Counted from the stretch's first letter, positions 34,317 to 42,146 are shown. The stretch: 42,197 bases of DNA from Bacteroidota bacterium (GCA_037133915.1 JBAXND010000036.1:1-42197), one strand, 5' to 3'. Numbers and translations are program-made. The notes: a model not told the origin generated them from the letters alone.

Positions 34317-34350
34317 CATCAATTGATTTGTAAGTGTAAATATACTATAG
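34317..34350 (-). promoter_or_regulatory. 34-nt upstream repeat, copy 2 (before the ribbon-helix-helix gene)
   Basis: This copy ends 7 bp from the ATG of the ribbon-helix-helix gene and differs from the copy at 32336-32369 at one base. Position and palindromic TCAATTGA core suggest an operator overlapping the promoter or leader. Confidence 0.6.
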
Positions 34351-34463
34351 TTTGCCCAATATTTCATGTTTATTAATTAGGGTGATGGGTGCCCTGTTGC
34401 AGTAATATACATAGATTTGCTTGCCGTCTTCCTTACATTAAATGGGTGTTTTTGATTTTATTG

Positions 34464-34494
34464 AAAAAAAAAGCCACCCCAGAGGATGGCTTAT
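34464..34494 (-). terminator. Rho-independent terminator of the zinc-ribbon gene
   Basis: On the minus strand AAGCCATCC, a 4-nt loop and GGGTGGCTT form a 9-bp stem with G-T pairing, followed by a run of T. It lies just after the stop codon at 34513 and would end the leftward transcript of the mobility module. Confidence 0.8.
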
Positions 34495-34512
34495 AATAAC
34501 TTTTTGCTAAAA

Positions 34513-35247
34513 TTATTCTTTACCCAATCTAGCAAACGCTTCATCTAAAGGAATATCTTCGAAATCCTCATCAAAGTAACCAAAGTCTTCAATTAAAGTA
34601 TCCTGAAGACCGAATAAATAATCTAGAAGAATACTATATTGGAGCCGCTTCTCAACAAATCCAGGTGAATGTTTCTCATGGGTTTCGAGGTATTCAAGAT
34701 GACTACTTGTCAATTTACCATCGGGTAATTTGTATATATCAGCTTCCATGTAAGTATCTTGGGTTTCAAGATATTTTTCAACCAGGAATTTCTTTTGCGA
34801 TTTGTTCATACTGATATAAATCCCATCCTCATTCGTTATTGCCGGATTTATCCGGTGTTTATAAAAACTCAGTTTAATCCTCATATCATCATTCTCAGAT
34901 TTTAGTTTTTCTATTATTTCTTCTAGAGCAGCTACATCTGATTCACACATTTGTGATCGGATACGGATATACTGAGAAGTACTGACACCACATTTCTCAG
35001 CTTGTTCTTCAAGCATCTCTATTTCCTTTGGAGCATAGTGGATCGTAATTGGAATCAATTCAGGGGTTTGTTTCTTTGAAAGTAATGTCAACCGTATATC
35101 ACTTTCAGTTTTAGTATTAATAACAGGAAATTCATCACTTTTATTTTTATTTGCGGTAGCCATTTTACATTCCTGGGTGCAATATTTTTGATTTGTACGC
35201 CCGTCAAACTCTTTTCCGCATTCTATGCATTTTCTTATTCTTTTCAT
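34513..35247 (-). CDS. Zinc-ribbon protein with ribbon-helix-helix-like region (mobility module)
   Basis: From ATG 35247 the product is 244 residues; the frame extends upstream to 35343, but that part reads unlike protein and overlaps the structured region. The N-terminus has a four-cysteine zinc ribbon (CIECGKEFDGRTNQKYCTQEC). Residues about 65-100 resemble a ribbon-helix-helix (ITIHYAPKEIEMLEEQAEKCGVST then SQYIRIRSQM), followed by a coiled-coil (ALEEIIEKLKSENDDMRIKL) and an acidic C-terminus (FGYFDEDFEDIPLDEAF). It sits where NBU-type elements encode mobilization protein, but no relaxase motif is visible. A relaxosome accessory or origin-binding protein is possible; the function is not proven. 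Confidence 0.55.
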   Translation of the reverse strand: MKRIRKCIECGKEFDGRTNQKYCTQECKMATANKNKSDEFPVINTKTESDIRLTLLSKKQTPELIPITIHYAPKEIEMLEEQAEKCGVSTSQYIRIRSQMCESDVAALEEIIEKLKSENDDMRIKLSFYKHRINPAITNEDGIYISMNKSQKKFLVEKYLETQDTYMEADIYKLPDGKLTSSHLEYLETHEKHSPGFVEKRLQYSILLDYLFGLQDTLIEDFGYFDEDFEDIPLDEAFARLGKE

Positions 35248-35528
35248 TGCTTTGAATATTTTATAATTAGTTATTTTAATTTGAATCCTTCTTGGGCTGT
35301 ATTCCCCGTCCCTCTGGGCGCACCCAATTTTCGCCGGATGCATTGGCCGTTTTGATATCTCGATGCTCTAAATCGAGGAGTTTCATAATGAATTGTGGGG
35401 AATACCACCATGACGTTTATCTCAGGTTCTAAGAACCCTGTAGATTAACCTGACAATGTGACAAAGTTCATTATCTTGGTGGTCGTGGTATAGATACAAC
35501 TTTGTTAAGTTTTTCATATTGTCATAGC
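35248..35528. other. Structured non-coding region in the mobility module (possible oriT or origin)
   Basis: About 280 bp carry several inverted repeats: CTCGAT/ATCGAG (35359-35377); nested TCAGGTT/AACCTGA (35422-35453) enclosing GGTTC/GAACC (35425-35437); and ACCACCA (35404-35410) with TGGTGGT (35477-35483). It lies between the DUF3987 ATPase and the zinc-ribbon gene, the position of oriT in NBU-type elements. No coding potential is apparent. Confidence 0.45.
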
Positions 35529-36863
35529 TCATAGTAATTTCTGATAATTTCCGTAGGAGGTTTTGATAAATAATTGATCGGATTTCAAGAATCTATCAGT
35601 TGTTGAATCTGATATTCCTATTTCATTTGCAATTTCAATGCTTTGTTCTCTGCTAAATTCTTTTGGCAATTTCTCGTAAAGATCGTTCATGCGTTTATTT
35701 GAAAATGGGACAGCATGACATTTGGGAAGCCCCGAAAAAATAGATAAAGCATTGTTGATAAAAGTGTCAGTCAACAATCCAGCTACATAGAAATCAGTGC
35801 TGTTACAGATGATCTCATTTGGTAGGGTTTGTAAATCTATTAATCGCAGACCTGATAAGAGCATAGACAATTTAAAAAAGATTAGGCCAAGGCGTCTGAT
35901 TGACGGCACTATTTCATTACCATATATAGTTGCCAATTTGTTCTGCCAGCGCTCAAATTCTTTATTAAAGACATTTTGCTGGTCTTGTGTAAATTTGAAA
36001 ATAATTGGTATTTCCCTATTTTCAAGTTGTTCGAATAGTATGCAAATTTTTTCAGCGATCCTATCAAATTCATTTTCATAATCTATTCCATTGGACGAAA
36101 AGATATTTTTCCATTCCAATTTCAATTTAAGATCATAATAAAGGAATCTGGAAAATAAACCGTTTTCTGAATTTGGAATCAGTTTCGCTAATTGTCCGGG
36201 TGTGCCGCTTAGTACGACCGATAAATACGGTTTAATTATTTCAATAAATTCATTATTCACTTTCCTGAGTTGCGTGATTGGTTCATGATGGAAAGCACAT
36301 CGCAAAGAATCAGAATAATTTCCCCAGTCCTGTTTTAATGTACTAACAAGAGTATCTGCTTCACTAGAGAACATAATTCCCCTGCCATTATTACTCGCTA
36401 AAGCGCTAAGAAAAGCACTTGAGCTGCTGTTCGCGGGAATGAAGAGCATTTCCTGCTTTGGTGGTTCCGGCCTTGTTACTGACGCACCTTTATGTTTAAT
36501 TTTACTGTTTCTGAATTCTTCTAATTGATCCTGATAATCAGAATTTGCCTCTTTAGCTTTTTGCATTTTATTTTTATGAATTCTTTTAGCAAGATATTGA
36601 GAATAAATGAGGGTACCTTTCCCTGCGCCAGCCTGTGATCTTACAAAAACGAATAGATTACTTCCTACTTTGTGGGTATCGTATGTTCCTATTATGTTTG
36701 GCAAGCATCCACTTAAAACGCCTAACGCTCCAGCCAATAAGACGTCCTTTTCCACCTTGTCATTGAATAAGATGATCGCTTTTTGTAGAATGTCTGGTAA
36801 GTTCTGGAATATTTCTTCCTGAAAGCTTGTATTAGCTATACTATTTCTTTGTTCTTGTTGCAT
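35529..36863 (-). CDS. DUF3987 family ATPase (mobile-element replication/primase-associated)
   Basis: The 444-residue protein belongs to DUF3987, common on Bacteroidota mobile elements beside primases. It contains an upstream VLSGCLPNIIGTYDTHKVG segment, a P-loop (RSQAGAGKGTL, about 85-95), a Walker B-like IMFSSEADTL near residue 170 and SVVLSGTPGQLAKLIP, followed by SRFLYYDLKL. It probably acts as a helicase-like or primase-linked ATPase in element replication. No separate primase gene is present. It starts 10 bp after the 107-aa gene and belongs to the integrase-end operon. Confidence 0.8.
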   Translation of the reverse strand: MQQEQRNSIANTSFQEEIFQNLPDILQKAIILFNDKVEKDVLLAGALGVLSGCLPNIIGTYDTHKVGSNLFVFVRSQAGAGKGTLIYSQYLAKRIHKNKMQKAKEANSDYQDQLEEFRNSKIKHKGASVTRPEPPKQEMLFIPANSSSSAFLSALASNNGRGIMFSSEADTLVSTLKQDWGNYSDSLRCAFHHEPITQLRKVNNEFIEIIKPYLSVVLSGTPGQLAKLIPNSENGLFSRFLYYDLKLKLEWKNIFSSNGIDYENEFDRIAEKICILFEQLENREIPIIFKFTQDQQNVFNKEFERWQNKLATIYGNEIVPSIRRLGLIFFKLSMLLSGLRLIDLQTLPNEIICNSTDFYVAGLLTDTFINNALSIFSGLPKCHAVPFSNKRMNDLYEKLPKEFSREQSIEIANEIGISDSTTDRFLKSDQLFIKTSYGNYQKLL

Positions 36864-36873
36864 TATTTATATT

Positions 36874-37197
36874 TTAAAAGTAATCTTCCCATTTATTTCG
36901 CACCTCATATTCGTGATATGCGCGAAAAGCCTCTTTATCATAGTACTTTGAGGGTTCATTGTTCTTTCCGCACTTCGTACAACGTGCCTGAAAGGTTCGT
37001 TTTTCTGACTTTTTCTCGGCAATTCTTAATTCTTTGATTGTCGTTATTGCTTGAACAATCTCCTCTAATGTATCGACACTCCATCCTTTCCGAAGGTACA
37101 ATTCCACCTTATTCTTATAAAGTAGCAGTATTCCATCTATAAACCGGACACATTCAGATGATAAATTGTCACGTTGATATGTGTTATCATTGTCCAT
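36874..37197 (-). CDS. Hypothetical mobile-element protein (107 aa)
   Basis: This is a small helical protein with one C-X2-C pair (RCTKCGKNNEP, about 72-82), which could bind zinc in a dimer. The first half (CVRFIDGILLLYKNKVELYLR) looks helical, and the end is aromatic and charged (AYHEYEVRNKWEDYF). It overlaps the excisionase-like gene by 11 bp and is followed after 10 bp by the DUF3987 gene. Conserved gene order with integrase and excisionase suggests an element-specific role. I do not recognise the family. Confidence 0.55.
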   Translation of the reverse strand: MDNDNTYQRDNLSSECVRFIDGILLLYKNKVELYLRKGWSVDTLEEIVQAITTIKELRIAEKKSEKRTFQARCTKCGKNNEPSKYYDKEAFRAYHEYEVRNKWEDYF

Positions 37198-37501
37198 CCT
37201 TACCTCCTTTGGCCTTTTTAAAACGGTAGCAAGGTTTCATTGCTTGTCGTACAGCTTCTTTTTCAAACACAAGCTTGCGACCGACTTGATAATAGGGTAT
37301 GGTGCCCCGATTCTTTAGTTTCTGCGCCGTCACAACGGAACAGCCAATAAAATCAGATAGGGCGCGTAAGCTATACAAATATTTGCTTTCTTCAGCCTGT
37401 TCGGACGTTTCTGATAGTTTTTGCGATAGGATTAATTCTTTTATTTCGGCAAATCCCGATTGCATTTTTTGCTCTAAAATCTCGAATGGGTTTTGTGACA
37501 T
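37187..37501 (-). CDS. Excisionase-like helix-turn-helix protein
   Basis: From ATG 37501 the protein is about 104 residues. It has a helical N-terminus (NPFEILEQKMQSGFAEIKEL) and a C-terminal winged-helix of the excisionase/MerR-like type (YSLRALSDFIGCSVVTAQKL then KNRGTIPYYQVGRKLVFEKE). Such proteins bend DNA at att sites to favour excision, or regulate element genes. The longer frame to 37570 starts from a TTG and is less likely. A short inverted repeat (GTACCC/GGGTAC) lies upstream. Context with the integrase supports a recombination directionality role. Confidence 0.75.
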   Translation of the reverse strand: MSQNPFEILEQKMQSGFAEIKELILSQKLSETSEQAEESKYLYSLRALSDFIGCSVVTAQKLKNRGTIPYYQVGRKLVFEKEAVRQAMKPCYRFKKAKGGKDGQ

Positions 37502-37562
37502 ATCTCTTTGCTTATTTAAAAGCATAAAGGTATCTATGAGTGAAACCCATTTAAATCCCAAA

Positions 37563-37596
37563 GTACCCAAAGGAACTTAGGGGAACTTTAGGGTAC
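37563..37596. promoter_or_regulatory. Inverted and direct repeats upstream of the excisionase-like gene
   Basis: GTACCC (37563-37568) and GGGTAC (37591-37596) enclose two direct copies of GGAACTT (37572-37578 and 37582-37588). The cluster lies in the gap between the 275-aa gene and the excisionase-like gene and could be its binding site. Confidence 0.35.
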
Positions 37597-37619
37597 CAGA
37601 AAAATCAGGTGTTTCGAGA

Positions 37620-38447
37620 TTAGATAAAGCGAAAATATTTTGTATATTTTTCAGCTTTCGCTATGCGACTCGGTTTGAAATTTTCATATTTCAAGTGAGA
37701 ATTGAAATATGTTGAAAAAGCGTGATGAATATTGCTAGCAGAATATAATGCATTATAAAGTGCCTTCTCCTCGATGACCATTGATAATGCAACTAACTGT
37801 AAGCCACGACCATCTTCTATTTGTCCGCTACCATCAGTACTTAGAAGATCTTTTCCATACCATAGATATTGCATATTGTCATTTTGTTTAACAAATCCAT
37901 TGCTGATTAATTTAGTAGTTATTTCAGCAAGTTTGTCTTTATCAATAAACATTTCTGGTAATGTTGGTCTAAACTTTTCTATTTTTACTTTTTGTCGCCC
38001 ACTTAAGGTTTCTTCTTTTCCTTCTATACTCGGTGATTTGAATATTATTGATCTTGCTTCCAGATATGCGGTATAATGCGCAAGTTTTTTAATAATATTA
38101 TCATCACCCTGGCTTAAAAAGTTTTTAACTTTTCTTAAAAACGGAAGTCCTTTATAATCTTCTTGGAATTGCTTTTTTACTTTTTGGAACCTTTTTTCAA
38201 AAAAAGTCCCATCATTAAAATCGTAGCAGAAATATTTATTATTAAAATCTTCAATGTAAAAATATTTGTTATGGGGGTTGTCCTTTAGATGGAAAAGATC
38301 CCAGAAATTCCTATCATATTCATCTTTATACTCTTTTAAAATAACCTCTCGATTATGATCATCAGGAAGATCCATTTTTGAATACTTCTCTTGCAACTTC
38401 ATAATCATTGCATCTTTTTCACTCATGTAAAGCAAAAATAGTTTCAT
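37620..38447 (-). CDS. Hypothetical mobile-element protein (275 aa)
   Basis: This charged, mostly helical protein starts 2 bp after the integrase stop codon (ATG at 38447, with Met8 as alternative). It contains aromatic motifs (NKYFYIEDFNNKYFCYDF) and a C-terminal region WYGKDLLSTDGSGQIEDG that reads like a small conserved domain. Proteins of this size in this position are common beside integrases in Bacteroidota integrative elements, but I know no function. Tight coupling to the integrase suggests a role in recombination, regulation or element maintenance. Confidence 0.55.
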   Translation of the reverse strand: MKLFLLYMSEKDAMIMKLQEKYSKMDLPDDHNREVILKEYKDEYDRNFWDLFHLKDNPHNKYFYIEDFNNKYFCYDFNDGTFFEKRFQKVKKQFQEDYKGLPFLRKVKNFLSQGDDNIIKKLAHYTAYLEARSIIFKSPSIEGKEETLSGRQKVKIEKFRPTLPEMFIDKDKLAEITTKLISNGFVKQNDNMQYLWYGKDLLSTDGSGQIEDGRGLQLVALSMVIEEKALYNALYSASNIHHAFSTYFNSHLKYENFKPSRIAKAEKYTKYFRFI

Positions 38448-38449
38448 AT

Positions 38450-39760
38450 CTATTTGGAGTTACTTTTTTTGGGTTTTGACCTATTGAATTTTTTCATCTC
38501 CGTCCTTTTTTTCTTGTCGATGATCTTATAGTACTTCTCAAAAACCTTATGGTCTTTATGACCTGTCCATTTTTGAATTATTTCTGAGGGTATATTTAAA
38601 AATATTGCGTTTGTAACAAATGTTTTTCTACCCGAATGCGTGGACAACAGTTGCCATTTCTCAAATGTTTCTTCAAACCGTTCCGATCCTTTATAATAAA
38701 CAATAGTTTCAGGACTTTTGAGACCGGCTATTTTACCAAGTTCTTTCAAATAATCGTTCATTTTTTGATTACTAATGACAGGCAGGCATTTATCATTCTC
38801 GAATGGTGCATCTTTATATTTCGCAAGGATAGCCTTGGAATGATCATTAAGATCAATTATTAAATCGTCATCTGTCTTGATTGAAGTAATTTCAATTTGG
38901 TTTTCTTTAATATTGCTACGTTTTAGATTCTGTACATCCGAATACCGCAAACCAGTAAAACAACAAAAGCAAAAGACATCTCTAACACGCTCTAGATAAT
39001 CTTTACCGATTTCCAAATGGTGCAAGTTCATTAATTCATCCCAATCCAAGATTATTATTTTGCCTTCTCTATCAGTTCCTTTCAGATCAGGTAAGCAATC
39101 TTTATAGGTAAAATTGGTGTTATATTTTTTCTTCGTTGCCCAATTCATGAACCAGTTAAAAATGTACAGATTCTTTTTAATTGTTGTATTTCGATGGCCT
39201 AACGTTTCTCGTTGGAATTCGACATATTTAATATAGAAGTTGTCATCAATACTATCAAATTCTATCTTATAATGCTTTTTCTTTTGAAACTCTTTGAGTT
39301 GACTAAGGATTGTATTTAGCTTTGTAATTGTGCCACTAGTCCAATCCCTTTTCTTCTGTTCCAGGTCTAAGAACTCTTGGAATACTTCAATGAATGAGTT
39401 TTGGGCACTGCTGTCTTCATTCATCCTCTTTTTTAGTTGATCCCGGATGTATTGTACGCTTGGTCTTTTCTCGAAGATTTTCGCTTCTTGATATATCTTA
39501 GTAATTGTGGATTCGAGGTCAACGAAATGATTATTTATCTCCCTTGAAGTTGCACCAGCTTTATTAATGTTATTTTTTACAACAGATTGAGAATTTGCAT
39601 CCCACTTGTTAGCGTCTATTCGATAGCCGGTATAGTATTGAAGCCGCTTTCCATCAAATGAGAAATCCAATATTATTGGAACATTGTCTTTGACTATTTC
39701 CCCGGTCATCTTATCCTTTCTTTGTTCCAACCGGAATGTTACCTTGCTTTTAAACTTCAT
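38450..39760 (-). CDS. Tyrosine recombinase (integrase of the island)
   Basis: This integrase (about 436 aa) would insert the element into tRNA-Ser. The N-terminal arm-binding part (FKSKVTFRLEQRKDK) and SAM-like core-binding region precede the catalytic domain. That domain has the first arginine in CFTGLRYSDVQNLKR, the H-X-X-R box in STHSGRKTFVTN and the nucleophile tyrosine in GHKDHKVFEKYYKII. The start is ATG 39760 or 39766: the frame extends to a TTG at 39781, but that codon lies in the -7 box of the gene's own promoter. attR lies 165 bp upstream of this start. Confidence 0.92.
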   Translation of the reverse strand: MKFKSKVTFRLEQRKDKMTGEIVKDNVPIILDFSFDGKRLQYYTGYRIDANKWDANSQSVVKNNINKAGATSREINNHFVDLESTITKIYQEAKIFEKRPSVQYIRDQLKKRMNEDSSAQNSFIEVFQEFLDLEQKKRDWTSGTITKLNTILSQLKEFQKKKHYKIEFDSIDDNFYIKYVEFQRETLGHRNTTIKKNLYIFNWFMNWATKKKYNTNFTYKDCLPDLKGTDREGKIIILDWDELMNLHHLEIGKDYLERVRDVFCFCCFTGLRYSDVQNLKRSNIKENQIEITSIKTDDDLIIDLNDHSKAILAKYKDAPFENDKCLPVISNQKMNDYLKELGKIAGLKSPETIVYYKGSERFEETFEKWQLLSTHSGRKTFVTNAIFLNIPSEIIQKWTGHKDHKVFEKYYKIIDKKKRTEMKKFNRSKPKKSNSK

Positions 39761-39778
39761 TGCCATTAGATTTACAGA

Positions 39779-39810
39779 CAAAAATACATACGATAAATGA
39801 TTTAACCAAA
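39779..39810 (-). promoter_or_regulatory. Promoter of the island integrase
   Basis: On the minus strand TTTG (39807-39810) is followed after 20 bp by TATTTTTG (39779-39786), a full match to the Bacteroidota promoter. Transcription would start near 39772, leaving only 6-12 nt before ATG 39766 or 39760. Confidence 0.75.
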
Positions 39811-39924
39811 TTAATTATAACTATTCTTAACTTAAATGAAAATTTCCATAAAGCCTATATAAATTGCATTACAGGCGAATAATATAACTAAATAATGATA
39901 TGCGTTTAATAGAAGGTGATAGAG

Positions 39925-39942
39925 CCATTCTCTCCGCTGATA
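39925..39942 (+). repeat. attR: second copy of the 18-bp tRNA-Ser repeat
   Basis: This is an exact copy of CCATTCTCTCCGCTGATA from the tRNA-Ser 3' end (21764-21781), in direct orientation. No other part of the tRNA is present here, as expected for the distal att site of an integrated element. Confidence 0.88.
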
Positions 39943-39958
39943 TAGCAAGTTAAACAAC

Positions 39959-40002
39959 GAAAACCACTGACTTTGTAACGAAATCGGTGGTTTTCTGTTT
40001 TT
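39959..40002. terminator. Hairpin terminator downstream of attR (probable original tRNA terminator)
   Basis: GAAAACCAC (39959-39967) pairs with GTGGTTTTC (39987-39995). The stem extends inward by further pairs, and TGTTTTTT follows. In the empty site this hairpin would lie about 20 bp after the tRNA-Ser gene. The surrounding 39761-40172 stretch holds no gene apart from the att site, this hairpin and two integrase promoters. Confidence 0.7.
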
Positions 40003-40121
40003 TACAAAAGCAGGAAAAAGCACCGAAAAGCAATTTCACCGTGTGCAATTCGGTTGCATGAAAAATCTGAGAATTTGTGCAACCGAATAGGAAATAATGC
40101 GCTGAAATGTAATGTATTGCG

Positions 40122-40153
40122 TTGAGCTTTTTTACTCTTATAAATTAATTTTG
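40122..40153 (+). promoter_or_regulatory. Promoter of the second integrase
   Basis: TTG at 40122-40124 and TAATTTTG at 40146-40153 are separated by 21 bp. Transcription would start near 40160, with ATG at 40173. Confidence 0.65.
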
Positions 40154-40172
40154 TAACTAATAATTTAAGAGT

Positions 40173-41399
40173 ATGAAAAGAACAACATTCAACATGCTTT
40201 TCTTCGTGAAACGCACGAGGGCATTGAAAAACGGAATGCTGCCAATCTACGCACGCATCACTATGAACGGTGAGCGTGCCGAATTTGTTACGCAAAGAGA
40301 AATCCCGGAAGAGCATTGGGACACCTCAAAGAACCGGGCGAAGGGCAATACAAAGGCCGCTGCCGAAATCAACGACTATCTCGATCAGATTAAGTCAAAG
40401 CTGCGTGAACATAAAGTTATGCTAGAGGACCATAATGAAACTGTAACGCCGTTTACTTTGCGGGATCGCTATATGGGACTTGACAGCAGCACAAAGACTA
40501 TTCTCGGAATCTTTGATGATCACAATGAAAAGTGTACGGGCTTGATGAATATCGATTTTGCCCCTGCAACCGTGGAGCGTTATATCACCACACGAAAGCA
40601 CATTCATGATTTCATAAAGTGGAAATACCGACGGGAGGATGTGTCGATAAATGAGGTCACGCCGATGTTCGTGAGTGACTTTGAATATTACCTTAAGAAA
40701 AACCGGAATTGTTGCAATAACACAGCGATAAAGTATATCAAAAATTTCAAGAAGATCGTGCGGATCGCCTTGGCGAATAACTGGATGAAAATTGACCCCT
40801 TCAGGAACATCAAGTATCATTTGGATGAGGTGGATATGGATTACCTTACGGAATCCGAATTGAATTTGTTGATGAATAAGGAGTTTAAAATTTTGCGCGT
40901 GCAACAGGTGAAAGATATTTACTTGTTCTGCTGCTTCACCGGTCTGGCTTTCATCGATGTGAAAAGTTTGAAAGCTTCAGATATTGAAACAAGGGATGGT
41001 CGCTTGTGGATAAAGAAACGCCGCCAAAAGACGAATAATTGGTGCAATATTCCGATGTTACCACCGGCGGTACAGTTGATGAATAAATACAAGAATCATC
41101 CCTATTGCATGAAAACCGGCTTACTGCTTCCCGTTTCAAGCAATCAGAGAATGAATGCCTATCTAAAGGAGATTGCCGACGTCTGCGGAATTAAAAAGAA
41201 TCTGAGCACACATACGGCTCGTCATACCTTTGCAACAACTGTAACGCTTGCAAATCAAATTTCAATGGAAGTTGTATCAAAGATGCTCGGACACTCCAGT
41301 ATTAATATGACAAAAAAATACGCCCGGGTTGTCGATGATCTGATCAACCGGGATATGGAAAAAATCTATGGAAAATACGACAAGCTCATGATGAACTAG
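40173..41399 (+). CDS. Second tyrosine recombinase (Bacteroidota type)
   Basis: This 408-residue integrase is on the opposite strand from the island integrase. It has the phage_int_SAM_5-like N-terminus (FNMLFFVKRTRALKNGMLPI) and a catalytic domain with HTARHTFAT (H-X-X-R) and GHSSINMTKKYARV (nucleophile Tyr). The position of catalytic Arg I reads CFTGLAFIDVKSL, so Ala replaces Arg. Loss of Arg I is known in Bacteroides recombinases such as IntDOT, so the protein may still be active. It lies just outside attR with its own promoter and terminator, suggesting a second element integrated at the same tRNA. Confidence 0.9.
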   Translation: MKRTTFNMLFFVKRTRALKNGMLPIYARITMNGERAEFVTQREIPEEHWDTSKNRAKGNTKAAAEINDYLDQIKSKLREHKVMLEDHNETVTPFTLRDRYMGLDSSTKTILGIFDDHNEKCTGLMNIDFAPATVERYITTRKHIHDFIKWKYRREDVSINEVTPMFVSDFEYYLKKNRNCCNNTAIKYIKNFKKIVRIALANNWMKIDPFRNIKYHLDEVDMDYLTESELNLLMNKEFKILRVQQVKDIYLFCCFTGLAFIDVKSLKASDIETRDGRLWIKKRRQKTNNWCNIPMLPPAVQLMNKYKNHPYCMKTGLLLPVSSNQRMNAYLKEIADVCGIKKNLSTHTARHTFATTVTLANQISMEVVSKMLGHSSINMTKKYARVVDDLINRDMEKIYGKYDKLMMN

Positions 41400-41407
41400 A
41401 TGAAAAA

Positions 41408-41433
41408 GGGCTTCTTCGGAAGCCTCTTTTTTT
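41408..41433 (+). terminator. Rho-independent terminator of the second integrase
   Basis: GGGCTTC, loop TTCG and GAAGCCT form a 7-bp stem with one G-T pair, followed by CTTTTTTT. It begins 8 bp after the integrase stop codon. Confidence 0.85.
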
Positions 41434-41740
41434 GCCTATGAAAATACTATTTATCATTTTTTTGTTTGGGTAGTGCAGCTTAGGACAGTCGATAAAATAA
41501 TTTTATACCGCTGAAAAACGGCTGTTCCTATAAGAGCGCATTATGTAAAATAGCTATTGCCTGTTTCTTCAAAGCGACAGTTAGCTTGAAGGAAATGATA
41601 GATTTGGGTTCAAGCATAATCTAACTCTCAAAGAATACTGGAATATGAGGTGTACAATTGTACTTTTTGAGTTTTAATCAAGCAGTAAAGCAAAATTGGA
41701 ATTCAATCTTATGATTTTGAACCCCTGGTGAATTAACAAA
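41434..41740. other. Non-coding stretch after the second integrase
   Basis: About 300 bp of A/T-rich sequence show no open frame, RNA gene or clear repeat. The region lies between the integrase terminator and the stop codon of the next minus-strand gene. Confidence 0.5.
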
Positions 41741-42136
41741 TTATTTTTTTATTGATTCCGTATTTATTTTCACTTTTTGAATTCCGATGCTTGAAAAATC
41801 TAAATAACCATCGTCTTCATGAAAATATTTTATTTCATCTTCTTGTTTAAATGGAATATTCAATACCCTATCATTATCACTTTTGAACTTATATATTATC
41901 TCCAACTCATTATTCTTGTTTAATAATCTCGTTTCTTGACAAGCATGATCATATTTAAAAACACTTCCTCTTTTATGAACACCAAAATCAATTTTAGGTC
42001 TCTCAAAATCTTGTAATATATCCGCTAATGTAATAATACAAGACAACGGATCTCTATTAAAAAGCAATCGCATTTGACAATTGTCTGGTCGAGGTTCATT
42101 TTTATCATGGTAAATTCCAGCCATATCATGCATCAT
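41741..42136 (-). pseudogene. 5'-truncated gene, possible HD-superfamily C-terminal fragment
   Basis: The 131-residue frame begins MMHDMAGIYHDKNEPRP and contains DPLSCIITLADILQDFERP. That segment resembles the late helix of HD-domain phosphohydrolase-like proteins (typically LADELQ-W-RP). The remainder is beta-rich (LEIIYKFKSDNDRVLNIPFK). The catalytic HD part that should precede it is missing. Upstream the frame meets a stop within the 26-bp repeat that adjoins an IS21-type end, so the gene was probably cut by that element. Family assignment is tentative. Confidence 0.4.
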
Positions 42137-42146
42137 AATTCCTAAG

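Larger units (their letters stand above)
21782..39942. mobile_element. Integrated island at tRNA-Ser(GGA), about 18.2 kb, with defence cargo
   Basis: The island is bounded by the 18-bp repeats at 21764-21781 and 39925-39942 and carries an integrase just inside the right end. All identified genes inside lie on the minus strand and are visibly richer in A and T than the chromosomal genes to the left. The order at the integrase end (integrase, hypothetical, excisionase-like, hypothetical, DUF3987 ATPase, structured non-coding gap, zinc-ribbon gene) resembles small NBU-type mobilizable units of Bacteroides. No relaxase, coupling protein or conjugation genes are visible, so transfer would need a helper. 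The cargo includes a IIG-like restriction-modification enzyme, a DUF262-HEPN pair, an unknown nuclease-like pair and a T9SS-secreted protein. Confidence 0.82.

Noticed and set aside
35248..35343. Upstream 32-codon extension of the zinc-ribbon gene
   Set aside because: It reads unlike protein and lies in the structured non-coding region; ATG 35247 directly precedes the zinc ribbon.
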